Assembly (NCBI RefSeq): GCF_009769165.1 | Contig: NZ_CP043476.1 | Coordinates: 4,657,001-4,721,000, forward strand | Origin: Xanthomonas hyacinthi | GTDB taxonomy: Bacteria; Pseudomonadota; Gammaproteobacteria; Xanthomonadales; Xanthomonadaceae | Reading direction: 5' to 3' | DNA: 64,000 nt | Part shown: positions 1 through 8,993 of the stretch, one piece after another | Numbering within the stretch: the first letter of the stretch is position 1 | How the letters are laid out: every line of letters begins with the position of its first letter | Notes under the pieces: generated by a model | What the model was told of the DNA's origin: nothing | What the model saw: the letters and a program-made list of their open reading frames with translations, nothing else | The model's database searches: none | Translations under genes and position numbers: made by a program

Positions 1-779
1 CCGCCATCACCGCCTTGTGCATCAATCTTGCCGGTGATGCGCAGCGTACCCGAAGCAGCGATAAGGATCGCCCCGCCGCCGGCGCCGCCACCACTGCCCG
101 GATAGTTCGTACCGCCGCGGCCACCACCACCCCCAGAGCCGCCAACCAGCGGCTGCAACAAAGCCGAGCCGTAGCCGGTGGTAAACGGAACGCCTGGATT
201 GTAGCAATTGCGTCCGTAGGTCTTTACAGCATTGCTGGCATAAGCGCCGCCCATGCCAACATACTTCCAATAGCCAGTGGCCGCAGTGCAGCCATCGGCA
301 CCCTCCACACCGCCCGGCCCGCCACCCGGCCCCAAGCCAGACCCACCTCGAATGATCGCCGCACGTTGCTGCGCATCGTCGCGGCCCCCGCGGCCCCCTG
401 CCCAACCACCAGGGCCGGCTTCACCCGGAATGCCGTCGTCGCCTTGCGCGCCGTCACCATAGGTGCCGGTCGCCTTGGCGTCCTGGCCGGTCACGTCGAT
501 GGTGCCCGCAATCGTTACGTCGCTGCTCGCCAGCAGGTAGACGGGCGTGTTGGTCGTATTGCGCTTGAACTTCACCGTAACGCCGGCCGGGATGTTGACC
601 GTCGTGTAGTTGAGGATGCCCGATGCCGGCAACTCGACCTCGGTGTTCACGGTGGGGTTGAGCACACCGTCGGCGCCGGTGCTGCCGCTGTTGAATGCCT
701 GCGCGCTCGCAACGGGCAACAGGGCCAGCAGCGCGGCGACCAGGACCGGGCGCGGGACATGGCGGAAATGATGGTTCAT
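1..779 (-). CDS. Glycine-rich secreted protein (3' end beyond window)
   Basis: No stop codon is reached, so the protein runs off the left edge after 259 codons. The ATG at 779 opens a clear Sec signal peptide: a basic start, the hydrophobic core VLVAALLALLPVASA, and likely cleavage after AQA near residue 28. Residues 30-110 are rich in Val/Thr/Ile and contain the pattern VTIAGTIDVTG, which looks like a beta-solenoid rung. From about residue 110 glycine dominates, with runs such as GGSGGGGGRGG, followed by another rung-like stretch (ILIAASGTLRITGKIDAQGG). A surface or secreted structural role is inferred. The gene is 184 bp downstream of the TIG-repeat protein on the same strand, so the two may be co-expressed. 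I do not recognise a named family. Confidence 0.7.
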   Translation of the reverse strand, partial: MNHHFRHVPRPVLVAALLALLPVASAQAFNSGSTGADGVLNPTVNTEVELPASGILNYTTVNIPAGVTVKFKRNTTNTPVYLLASSDVTIAGTIDVTGQDAKATGTYGDGAQGDDGIPGEAGPGGWAGGRGGRDDAQQRAAIIRGGSGLGPGGGPGGVEGADGCTAATGYWKYVGMGGAYASNAVKTYGRNCYNPGVPFTTGYGSALLQPLVGGSGGGGGRGGTNYPGSGGGAGGGAILIAASGTLRITGKIDAQGGDG

Positions 780-963
780 ATGGGATTCCCTGAGCGGATG
801 TGCACGTTCACTGTGCTGTTGTCGTTCGGTCGCAGTGCGGATCGTTCCGCATAGCCGAGAGTGGCGCCGTATCGGGCTTGCCACGGTGGTCCCGTGGTGC
901 GCGCGGCGGTAGATCGATCGCCGCGCGCCTCGCCTTTTCCGTGTGAGGACCCATTGGCCTGTC

Positions 964-3900
964 TCATTGCGCTGGCACCACGTTGAAGGTGTTGACTGGC
1001 GAAGGCGTTGCCGAGCTGCTGCCGCCCGGCACGACCAACTGCAGAACCCGGCTACCGGTTGCCGCATCGGAGTCGAGCATCAAGCTGAACTTGAGAATTT
1101 CGCTCGACGCGTCCTGCGACCAGGCAGGAGCGCCCAGCAGCCGGATACCTGCCGCCGGTGTCAACTTGACGCCAGTGACGGACAAAAGATCCTTGCCGCG
1201 CACCGTCATCTCGACCGTGTCGCCTGCGTTGAGCACGATCGGGGTGATCGAATCGATGCTGGGTAGATGACCGATGCCGAAGGCCGCAGCCAGCGGTGGC
1301 ATCCATACCACCTGTCCGTCGGCGGTCACCAGGCGCAGCCGTCGCGCGCCCAGCGTCGCGTCCTGGGCGACGGTGATGCCCACGCTTAACTCGCTGCCAT
1401 CGGCATTGATGCTTGGTGTATCGAACAGCAATCCATTCGCCGGCGTGGCTTGCACAGACTGCACGCCCTGCAGATTGACGCCGGACACCTGCAAGGTCCC
1501 GCTGGCGCCCTGCAACCAACCATCCACGGATTGTCCCGACGCCATTGCGCCTACCAGCACGCCCACCGCCTCACCGCCTGCCTGCGTCTCCACGGTTTCC
1601 ACCGGCGGCGGCGGCTCCTCCACGCTCACGCCGACCAGTGGTGCAACCAGTGCCCCCTCGTAAGCGACGCTTTCTGCTTCGCCCACCAAGACGCCAACCA
1701 ACGGCGCTGGCAGATCCGGGACGTTGCCACCGAGCTCGGCGACCACGCGGACGGTATTGTGCGCGCTGGCCGCGCCGACGGAGTCGCCCGCTGGCGTGGT
1801 CACCAGCAGCGTGCGCAGGCCGGTGGCGGCGCTGGCAGTCGCCTGCAACGACAGGGTCAATTCGGTGCCATCGGCATTCGCAGTCAACGGACGGATCACC
1901 GTTACGCCGTCGGCTGGCGACACGCGCACGTCCGATGCATTGTCCAGGTAGCGACCGCGCACGATGACCGTCTGCGCCGCACCGCCGCGTAGCAGCAGGT
2001 AAGGGCTGACCGAGTCGACTTCAGGGACCGGCTTGCTCACACGGAATGCCCCGTCGTTGACATCGGCGAACGTCATCGGACCGGTGGCGGTGCCCAGCAC
2101 CAAGCGACGCAGGTTGGCCGCTGCATCCGCCGCGACCTCCACGTCGAAGACGAGTTCGGTACCCTCGGTGTTGACGGAAAGCGCCCCGAGCGTCAGACCG
2201 TCGGCCGGCACCATCGCCACCGACGTCACCGCCTGCAGGCCCTGGCCACGCACCGTCACACTCACAGCGTGTCCGACAATGGCCGCGCGCGGGCTGACCG
2301 CGGTGATGCTGGCACCGACGACCACGCCTACCGATTGCGTCGGCACCGGCGTGATCTCCTGAATCACAGGTTCGGGCTCGCCCACCGTCACACCGACCAA
2401 CGGCGCCTCCCAACGATAGGTCGCCTCGAAGCCCGATACGATTCTGAGCGTGTTCGCGCTGCTGGCGGCCGGCGAACTCGTGCCCACTGCATTGCTCGCA
2501 CGCAGGACTCGATCACCGAGCGCGGCATTGGCAGCCACGTGTACGCCAGCAGTCAACTCGGTGCCGTCGGCGCTGATCACCGGCATCGCATCGAGCACAA
2601 GCCCGTCGGCCGGCGACAGTTCCAGCCGCACGTTCTGTAGATTGCGGCCGCGCACGGTGGCGGACGTCGTCGAGTCGCGCAGCACCACCATGGGCGTGAT
2701 CGAGTCGATCTGCGGCAGCCCTGCACCGACGTAGACTGCGGCCTGCGCCGCGTCGGCGAAGGTCAGCAGCGAACCGCTGGCATCGCGCACGACCAAACGC
2801 CGTGGTCCGGCCGCCACATCAGTCGCGATCTGCACGTCTACCTCGGCGAGGCGACCATCGGCGGCGACCTGGGCGGCAGAGACCGAGATGCCGGTTTCCG
2901 GCACGACGGTGATCTGCACGCCCGCCGCAATTGCCACCCCCGACACGCCGACCCGCTGCGTTGCGCCGGCGGCCCAGCCGGACGGAGACAGGCCGGTCAG
3001 CACACTGCCGACACCGACGCCGACTACACCGTGGACGACGCCCTCGTAGCGTTCGCCCGCCACAGGATCGCCCTCGACGAACACGCCTACCGGCAGCGCA
3101 TGGCTGGTATTGATGCCGCTGAAATCCTGGGTGATGAACATCGGCACCGAGGCGTCGCCCAGCGTGGACGATTGCGTGCGCAGCGCCACCGAGCCCTGCG
3201 CCAGCGGCGTGACCGTCAAGCGCGCAACGGTCTGGCCGGCGGCAATGGTGAGCGAGGACGGGCTGACGGTCGCCTTGAGCGGATCGGAAATGCTCAGGTT
3301 GAGGGTGTGGTCGCGATTGTCGGCACGCGACAGGCGCAAAGTAACCTGGTGGGGCTTGTTGTCCGGCGGTACTGCGATAGGCGTCGGTTCGAAGCTGATT
3401 GACGGTGGCACAGGCTGCTCGACCGTCAGGTTCACGGCATTGGACGTCAGGTATTGGCCGTGCACAACACCGTCGGGAATGCGGACCTGCAGCTTGAGCG
3501 TACCCGCTTGATCCTGCTGCGGCAGCTCGGCCTTCAGCTCCGTCGCACTGACCTGACGGGTCGGAATGCTGGCGGCGTTGACCAATACTTCCGACTCCGC
3601 GACGAAATTCCGGCCGGTCACGGTGAGTTCGCTGACACCGCTGCCGGCAAACACCTTGTCCGGAGCAACGGCCGTGACCACAGGCGTCGGCTGCGCCACG
3701 TCGAAGGCCGCAGGAAGCGTCAGCTCGCCGGCATCCACCGTCATGCGCAACGTTGCGGCGCCAAGCCGAGCATCCGCTGCGACCTTGGCCTGCAGGCTCG
3801 CGCGGGTAGAGCTGGAGGTGCCGATCGGGGTCAACACGACACCGCTGTTGTCGGTGCCGACCATGCTCAGGCCTTCCAGGCGCGTACCGTCGACCGACAG

Positions 3901-4692
3901 CGAAACGGTCTGCCCGCGCTCCACGGTCCTGGGCGTCACCGTTGCGATCGCAGGTGAGCGCCCAACAGACACAGTGCCGGACTGCACCAAGTATGGAATC
4001 CCGCGCAGCCCCCAGCTGACGTTGTCGACGATGTCGCCCGCCGGCACCGCGATTGCGTTCAACGTATTGCCTTCGGCATGGTTGCCGACGCCACTCGGAG
4101 AGGCCGCCAGGTCGATGCTGATCGCTGCACCCTGTGCAGAACGAACCTCCACGTAGTTGAAAACCGGCGCAGCACCCAGCACGGCCAGACCTTGGCCATG
4201 CTCGAAACGCACATGGTCCAGCCTGGTGTCGGCACTGGTGCCGGCGGTGAAGGTCCAGGGACCGTAGTCGCCGGGCGCGGCGGCGGCGCCATTCCGGCTC
4301 TTGGCCGAGCGCACCCGGATCGGCGCGTCCAGCGTGCCATTGGCGTGAATGCCGCCGCGCTCGATGCTTACGCGCGCCCCCGCCTGCATGAAGACCTCGG
4401 TACCGGCGTCGATGGTCAGCAAGGCGCCTTCCTGCAGCAGCAGATGGCCGGACACCACATACGGACCCGCATCGCGTGTCCAATGCGCATCGGACTTTAG
4501 GGCACCGGTTACGGCTGTGTCAGCGAACGCTTGTGCATGGATGCCGGACAGGCAGGCAAACAGCAAAAGGGATAGGCAGGCCCTGCCCCAATGCCGCGCA
4601 CGCGAAGCGAGATTCGCGGCAATGCTCGCGAAGGCGTTGGTTTTCGCTTCGGATGCGCAGGCACACCCTGCCGGCTCGTGAGAGAGCAACAT
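964..4692 (-). CDS. Large secreted TIG/IPT-repeat protein (adhesin-like)
   Basis: 1242 residues from the ATG at 4692; an in-frame start at 4743 would only add 17 residues ahead of an already long leader. A hydrophobic core (ACLSLLLFACLSG) followed by AQAFA marks an extended signal peptide. Residues about 60-240 resemble a right-handed parallel beta-helix (LLTIDAGTEVFMQAGARVSI). The rest is a chain of immunoglobulin-like TIG/IPT domains, each opening like ITPIVLNAGDTVEMTVRG and closing like ATLGARRLRLVTADG. Between domains there are repeated short hydrophobic motifs of the form VGVxVGE. No membrane anchor, autotransporter barrel or LPXTG-like signal is visible at the C-terminus (FNVVPAQ). An extracellular adhesion or matrix role is inferred; the substrate is unknown. 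Confidence 0.75.
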   Translation of the reverse strand: MLLSHEPAGCACASEAKTNAFASIAANLASRARHWGRACLSLLLFACLSGIHAQAFADTAVTGALKSDAHWTRDAGPYVVSGHLLLQEGALLTIDAGTEVFMQAGARVSIERGGIHANGTLDAPIRVRSAKSRNGAAAAPGDYGPWTFTAGTSADTRLDHVRFEHGQGLAVLGAAPVFNYVEVRSAQGAAISIDLAASPSGVGNHAEGNTLNAIAVPAGDIVDNVSWGLRGIPYLVQSGTVSVGRSPAIATVTPRTVERGQTVSLSVDGTRLEGLSMVGTDNSGVVLTPIGTSSSTRASLQAKVAADARLGAATLRMTVDAGELTLPAAFDVAQPTPVVTAVAPDKVFAGSGVSELTVTGRNFVAESEVLVNAASIPTRQVSATELKAELPQQDQAGTLKLQVRIPDGVVHGQYLTSNAVNLTVEQPVPPSISFEPTPIAVPPDNKPHQVTLRLSRADNRDHTLNLSISDPLKATVSPSSLTIAAGQTVARLTVTPLAQGSVALRTQSSTLGDASVPMFITQDFSGINTSHALPVGVFVEGDPVAGERYEGVVHGVVGVGVGSVLTGLSPSGWAAGATQRVGVSGVAIAAGVQITVVPETGISVSAAQVAADGRLAEVDVQIATDVAAGPRRLVVRDASGSLLTFADAAQAAVYVGAGLPQIDSITPMVVLRDSTTSATVRGRNLQNVRLELSPADGLVLDAMPVISADGTELTAGVHVAANAALGDRVLRASNAVGTSSPAASSANTLRIVSGFEATYRWEAPLVGVTVGEPEPVIQEITPVPTQSVGVVVGASITAVSPRAAIVGHAVSVTVRGQGLQAVTSVAMVPADGLTLGALSVNTEGTELVFDVEVAADAAANLRRLVLGTATGPMTFADVNDGAFRVSKPVPEVDSVSPYLLLRGGAAQTVIVRGRYLDNASDVRVSPADGVTVIRPLTANADGTELTLSLQATASAATGLRTLLVTTPAGDSVGAASAHNTVRVVAELGGNVPDLPAPLVGVLVGEAESVAYEGALVAPLVGVSVEEPPPPVETVETQAGGEAVGVLVGAMASGQSVDGWLQGASGTLQVSGVNLQGVQSVQATPANGLLFDTPSINADGSELSVGITVAQDATLGARRLRLVTADGQVVWMPPLAAAFGIGHLPSIDSITPIVLNAGDTVEMTVRGKDLLSVTGVKLTPAAGIRLLGAPAWSQDASSEILKFSLMLDSDAATGSRVLQLVVPGGSSSATPSPVNTFNVVPAQ

Positions 4693-4980
4693 GTCAGGCT
4701 TGGAGAGCTTGCGCTTAGCGGCTGGATATGGCGATGCGCGCAACTACGCGCCCGCACAACCCGGCCTGGTACAGGTGCGGCAGATACTGCTGATCCGATT
4801 CAATCCGCTGCGTCAGGCAAACGCCATGACCAGCCAAGACGCGTTGCGCGCCCTTCCCCTGAAAATCCATCCCATTGCCCCCTGGCAAATTCCGTTTTAC
4901 TTCCGTATCGCCACGTCGCCGCGGCGAATCCTGCCTACAGGATAAACAAAAAAATTGCTGCAGTGCAACTGCCGACGACC
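4693..4980. other. Intergenic stretch upstream of the TIG protein
   Basis: About 290 bp with no convincing gene on either strand. It should carry the promoter of the TIG-repeat gene. An AT-rich patch (ggataaacaaaaaaattgc) near 4940-4960 marks the junction with the transposase scar to its right. No operator was recognised. Confidence 0.4.
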
Positions 4981-5115
4981 AACGCATGGTCGACCTCGCC
5001 GGTCGCTGCCGGCGGGTTGTTCCATTCCGACCGCGGCAGCCAATACGCCAGCGACAACTTCCCCGCCACGCCGATCCGCCAGGTGCGACACGATCGGCTG
5101 ATCCGCCCGCGCTGA
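4981..5115 (+). pseudogene. Remnant of an IS3-family transposase (OrfB)
   Basis: The plus strand encodes GGLFHSDRGSQYASDNF around 5011-5070. HSDRGSQYAS is the signature surrounding the second catalytic Asp of IS3-family DDE transposases. Only this short island survives: there is no upstream DDE region and no glutamate-containing end, and the frame runs into unrelated residues. Terminal inverted repeats were not found. It is a scar of an old insertion between the TIG protein and the rhomboid gene. Confidence 0.75.
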
Positions 5116-5176
5116 GCGCGCGGCTCTCGCGATGGCGTGGGTGAAGCCGGCCGCGACCGTCCTCCCCCGCCAATCC

Positions 5177-5833
5177 TCAGCGCACGATCCGCGGCCGCGG
5201 CGGCTTGCGCTTGCCGAACGGCGGCTGTCCGCGCCAGTAGCGGATCAGCAGCCAGCCGAACAGCATGCCGCCCAGGTGCGCGAAATGCGCCACGCCCGGC
5301 TGCCAACCGGTGAAGCCCATGATCAGCTCCAGCGCGCCGAACACGATCACGAAGGTGCGCGCCTTCATCGGAATCGGCGGGAACAGCAGCATCACCCGCT
5401 GGTTCGGGAACAGCATGCCGAACGCCAGCAGCAGGCCGAAGATGCCGCCGGAGGCGCCCAGGGTCGGATACGGATCGCCGCCGTTGCTCACCATCCACCA
5501 GCCCACCAGCAGCTGGCACAGGCCGGCGCCGGCCACGCACACCAGGTAATAGGTCAGGAAGCGCTTGTTGCCCCAGGTCTGCTCCAGCGGCCCGCCGAAC
5601 ATGTACAGCGCCAGCATGTTGAACAACAGGTGCGAGAAGCCGCCATGCAGGAAGCCATAGGTCAGCAGCTGCCAGATCTGGAAGTTCTGCCCCGGCGAAA
5701 ACGCGTCGAAGTCGCTGATCGGCCACAGCATGAAGGGTGCGAACGTGTCGTCGCCCAGCAACAGCTGCAGCAGGAACACCACTACATTGCCGATCAGCAG
5801 GGCTTGGGTAACGGGCGGAAGTCTGGGGAACAT
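5177..5833 (-). CDS. Rhomboid family intramembrane serine protease
   Basis: 218 residues with about six hydrophobic segments. The family signatures are all present: HGGFSHLLFNM (residues 63-73), the catalytic serine in GASGGIFG (S128) and the catalytic histidine in AHLGG (H186). Rhomboids cleave transmembrane segments of substrate proteins within the inner membrane; the substrate here is unknown. A basic tail (FGKRKPPRPRIVR) ends the protein on the predicted cytoplasmic side. The gene follows the alkyltransferase-like gene by 40 bp on the same strand, so the two are probably co-transcribed. Length and motif order are normal for the compact bacterial form. Confidence 0.93.
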   Translation of the reverse strand: MFPRLPPVTQALLIGNVVVFLLQLLLGDDTFAPFMLWPISDFDAFSPGQNFQIWQLLTYGFLHGGFSHLLFNMLALYMFGGPLEQTWGNKRFLTYYLVCVAGAGLCQLLVGWWMVSNGGDPYPTLGASGGIFGLLLAFGMLFPNQRVMLLFPPIPMKARTFVIVFGALELIMGFTGWQPGVAHFAHLGGMLFGWLLIRYWRGQPPFGKRKPPRPRIVR

Positions 5834-5873
5834 GGTCGTGTCCGTGGCAACTGCCGACCATCATAGCCGCTCG

Positions 5874-6239
5874 CTATTGCGGCCCCCATAACGCCGCGTC
5901 GAGGTCGCGCGCCGGCGTTGGGGCGCGCTTCACCCGTCCGCCCTGCACCGCCACGCCTTCGCCGCGCAGCCGCTGGCACTGTTCGCGGAAGCCGTGCGAG
6001 CCGTCCGGGAAGGCGATGCGCCCGTCGCTGCGCAGCACCCGGTGCCAGGGCAGCGTCGGATCGGTGTTGCCGCCGAGCACGCGCGCGACCAGGCGCGCAC
6101 GGCCAGGCAGTCCGGCCAGCATCGCCACCTCGCCGTAGCCGCGCACCTGGCCGGACGGAATCGCGCGGATCGCCGCCAGGATGCGGGCCTGGGCCGCCGC
6201 CGATGCCTCGGCGGCGGGCACGGCGCGGCGCCCGCTCAT
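5874..6239 (-). CDS. Alkyltransferase-like (ATL/MGMT family) DNA-binding protein
   Basis: 121 residues from the ATG at 6239; an upstream in-frame ATG exists, but the extra residues are arginine-rich and look non-coding. The domain matches the C-terminal, DNA-binding half of O6-methylguanine methyltransferases (IPSGQVRGYGEVA, then LPWHRVLRSDG). In active methyltransferases the acceptor motif is PCHRV; here it is PWHRV, so the acceptor cysteine is replaced by tryptophan. Such ATL proteins bind alkylated guanine and hand it to nucleotide excision repair instead of repairing it themselves. Placed just upstream of the rhomboid gene. Confidence 0.9.
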   Translation of the reverse strand: MSGRRAVPAAEASAAAQARILAAIRAIPSGQVRGYGEVAMLAGLPGRARLVARVLGGNTDPTLPWHRVLRSDGRIAFPDGSHGFREQCQRLRGEGVAVQGGRVKRAPTPARDLDAALWGPQ

Positions 6240-6343
6240 GCCCGGCCGACCTGCAGGCCGTGGCCGAAGGCGAGCAGCACGCCGCCCAGGTCGGCAGGCG
6301 CGGTCGCCAGCGCAACGGGAGTCGAGCGCCCCGGCGCGTTCAT
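6236..6343 (-). CDS. Possible 35-residue leader ORF overlapping the ATL gene
   Basis: An ATG at 6343 opens a 35-codon frame (MNAPGRSTPVALATAPADLG...) whose TGA overlaps the ATL start codon as ATGA. The overlap is typical of translational coupling, and the codon choice is GC-rich at third positions. There is no recognisable family and it could easily be chance in such GC-rich DNA. Listed as a weak candidate only. Confidence 0.2.
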   Translation of the reverse strand: MNAPGRSTPVALATAPADLGGVLLAFGHGLQVGRA

Positions 6344-6851
6344 CGCGGACCGGCGCCGCGGCGGGAACGGACATCGTGCATGCCGCTCATTCTACGGCCG
6401 CACTGCCCTGCCCAGTGCTGCGGGCGCTGCGCGGGGACCGCGTCGGCGGTCGCACGCATCGCAATCGCACAGGGATTGGCACAACTGCGACAACCGCACG
6501 AACCCGGATCGGCCGCGGATCCAGTACGGCGCCATCGGCTCGCGTAACACGTGCGGCCGCGCATACCGGCAGCTGCGTCCCTGCCCACTTCCTGTAACGC
6601 ACCATGATTTCGCTCCGACGGGCCTTGACACCGGAATCGTCTTTTAGATTTGCCCAATGGCGTGCCGTCCATCGCCCAGCAGACACACGCCATCGTTGCT
6701 CATGCACGGTGCAGGCAAGGGACGGCGGACATCGCGTCATGCCGAGCGCCGGCATCGCCGCGGACACAGCGCCGCTTCACGCGAGATGAAGGACTCGCCT
6801 GTGGCTTCACAGCCCCGCCCCGCCAGGTTCACTGCAGAGGACCCGATTCAC
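6344..6851. other. Intergenic region upstream of the effector gene
   Basis: About 500 bp without a convincing gene. An open frame runs into the effector from 6657, but its first 65 codons are arginine/histidine-rich and unlike the rest. I looked for a plant-inducible promoter (TTCGB-N15-TTCGB) and found only a lone TTCGC at 6609-6613 with no second half at the right spacing. A TTGACA at 6625-6630 is followed by TAGATT after only 14 bp, which is short for a sigma-70 promoter. Confidence 0.4.
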
Positions 6852-8942
6852 ATGCAAGCAAAATCCGCTACCGCATCGAAAAGCGTCGCGCTACACGCGG
6901 CTTCCGCCGAAGCAGCACCCGCATCGACGCATGAAACGACTGCGCCGCCGTCAGCCGATTCGTCCCCGCCCAGCCCCTTGCTGGAGCGGGCGCCACGCCG
7001 TAGCAGCGATGCCGACACACCGGCAATCGTGCCGGCGCAGCATGCGCAAACGCCTGCGCACGCAGAACCTGCAGCGACCGGCGACAGCGCCACCGCCTCG
7101 CCCCTGCCGCATGTGCGCAGGGCGCTGTCGCATACGCTCAACCAGGTCGCCTCGGCATTGCACAGCGGCTCCTCCAACATCGCATGGGCGGCCAAAGAGT
7201 TATGGACGCTGAGCGACCTGCGCACCATGCTGCAGCTGCAGGCGCATGATCCGGCATTCCTGGCGATTCTGCGCGGAACCGATCCAGAGCAGCCATCCAC
7301 CCACACCTTGGCCTCGTGCCGCGAGCAATTGCTTCAGCTGCGCAATCTATGCGCAACGGCGCAGGATCTGCAGCCGCATTTCCGTCACGCGATTCTGAGC
7401 GACATCGAAGCGGTGGAACAGGCGATCGCCCCGCTCGCGCATGGCACCCCGGCAACGGGACGGGCGCTGAAGGCATTGGCCAACCTGGTCAACGCCTGGC
7501 CGCTGTTGGTCCCCAGTCCGCTGCTCGCCAATCAGGCCAAGACCTTTGCCTATTCGATCGCCGGCGCCACCAAGGGCGTGCTCAGTCTCTCGATGTCGGC
7601 ATTGCGTTCGACCGCGGACGGCCTGCCCTTCCCGCTGACCGGAGGCGAACTGGGCAGGGAGGCCAATGAAATGCATTTTTATGCGGCGCTGCTCAACGGG
7701 ATCTTTCTTGCCACCGAGTTGCCGAAGAAATACGGCTCCGAATCGGTGAAACACCAGGCCGAGAAGATCGAAAACAGCACGTACTTCCGTTCGACAGCCG
7801 CCGTCGCGGCCGCTGCCGTGCTGCTGACCCCATTCGTGTGGAGCAATGTCAAACAGATCGCAGGCCGCATCCGCGACCATGCGCTGCGCGCAGGTGCCGC
7901 CGGCGCGGAGCTGGTCGGTCTGAACAGCAGAGCAGAGCAGTTGCGCTACCGACTCAGCCCCGCCGAGGTCAGTGACGAACTGCGTACGCGATTGAACGAT
8001 ATCTGGCTCCAACTGGAGAACGGACGAGTGGCGTTCGAACAGAGCCGCCGGGAGTTCACCGAACCCGGCGGCGGGCGCGAACTCACCCGGACACTCAACT
8101 CCCAGTGCACCCACTTGCTGGAAACCTTGCACGCGTGCACCACGCGCTTCAGCAGCGCGCTGGGGCTGGATCACGCAGAGGCCGGCATAACCCAACGCGT
8201 CAACAAAAATTCCGATTTCTCTTCCAAACTGGCGTTGACCATCCTGGGGGCGGCCGTCACCGGATCCACCGTCTTTTTAATCCAGCCCGACAAGATCGGC
8301 ACCGCCGACCTGGTTGCCGATTCGTTGGTGGTGACGTCGGTGATGGCGCAATCGGCCTGGAACAAACAGGCAACCCGGCAAGATGCGATGGAACGCTTCA
8401 AGGCCATGAGCGCCGTCAGCATGGTGATGGCGCTGGCGCTGGGCGCGGACAAGCTCTCCAAGGCGTTCACGCCCAAGGGCCTGATCGAATCGTCCCCGAC
8501 AGCGCCCTACTACGCAGGTCTCATCATGACCATCATGTCGATGACGATGCCCGGCCCGATGGCGCGCGGCGCCGAGTTGGCGATGAACTGGGGCGGCGCA
8601 AAGATCATAGGCCTGTTCAAAGGACCAGACGGTGCCACGCTGGCCACACGCGTACCGGCCTCTCCAGAAGAGCTGCATGAAAACGCCGCCGGACTGCAGG
8701 ACTACATTGCGCGCCTGAGTCCCGAGCAGCAACGCGAGTACGAGCTCATGGCAGGGAGCAGCATTCAGCAGGCCATAGAGAATGCCGGCGCGCTGCAGCT
8801 GGCCCCGATGGCCACGGCTCAAGCGTCAGGCGTGACGATCACCGAGATCACCGAAGAAGAAGCGACTCCGCCCGCGCAGGACGCAAGTGCCGAACAGCTG
8901 ACCACGCACAGCCCGACGCATGACGCATCCCTGCACAGCTGA
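6852..8942 (+). CDS. xopX: Probable type III effector, XopX-like
   Basis: 696 residues from the ATG at 6852, which has AGAGG about 10 bp upstream and begins MQAKSATASKS. This gives a Ser/Thr/Ala/Pro-rich, poorly hydrophobic first 100 residues, as expected for a type III secretion signal. ATGs at 6657 and 6786 are in frame but add basic, non-coding-looking sequence. The rest is mostly helical with hydrophobic stretches near residues 312-330, 459-475, 517-532 and 552-570. A charged tail (ITEITEEEATPP) ends the protein. Length and overall character fit my recollection of XopX, a core Xanthomonas effector that suppresses or modulates plant immunity; no catalytic motif is visible. No clear PIP box lies upstream. 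The family call is from memory and needs a search. Confidence 0.55.
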   Translation: MQAKSATASKSVALHAASAEAAPASTHETTAPPSADSSPPSPLLERAPRRSSDADTPAIVPAQHAQTPAHAEPAATGDSATASPLPHVRRALSHTLNQVASALHSGSSNIAWAAKELWTLSDLRTMLQLQAHDPAFLAILRGTDPEQPSTHTLASCREQLLQLRNLCATAQDLQPHFRHAILSDIEAVEQAIAPLAHGTPATGRALKALANLVNAWPLLVPSPLLANQAKTFAYSIAGATKGVLSLSMSALRSTADGLPFPLTGGELGREANEMHFYAALLNGIFLATELPKKYGSESVKHQAEKIENSTYFRSTAAVAAAAVLLTPFVWSNVKQIAGRIRDHALRAGAAGAELVGLNSRAEQLRYRLSPAEVSDELRTRLNDIWLQLENGRVAFEQSRREFTEPGGGRELTRTLNSQCTHLLETLHACTTRFSSALGLDHAEAGITQRVNKNSDFSSKLALTILGAAVTGSTVFLIQPDKIGTADLVADSLVVTSVMAQSAWNKQATRQDAMERFKAMSAVSMVMALALGADKLSKAFTPKGLIESSPTAPYYAGLIMTIMSMTMPGPMARGAELAMNWGGAKIIGLFKGPDGATLATRVPASPEELHENAAGLQDYIARLSPEQQREYELMAGSSIQQAIENAGALQLAPMATAQASGVTITEITEEEATPPAQDASAEQLTTHSPTHDASLHS

Positions 8943-8993
8943 AGCCGACGCAACGACCGGCATGCGCTCGTTCGGTCCCGCGGCAGGCGGCGC

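Noticed and set aside
15..854. Long plus-strand frame at the left edge
   Set aside because: Arginine- and alanine-rich; it is the antisense shadow of the glycine-rich secreted protein, which has a clean signal peptide on the minus strand.
6609..6650. Possible PIP box or sigma-70 promoter before the effector
   Set aside because: Only one TTCGC half is present at the required spacing, and the TTGACA/TAGATT pair is 14 bp apart, shorter than functional promoters.
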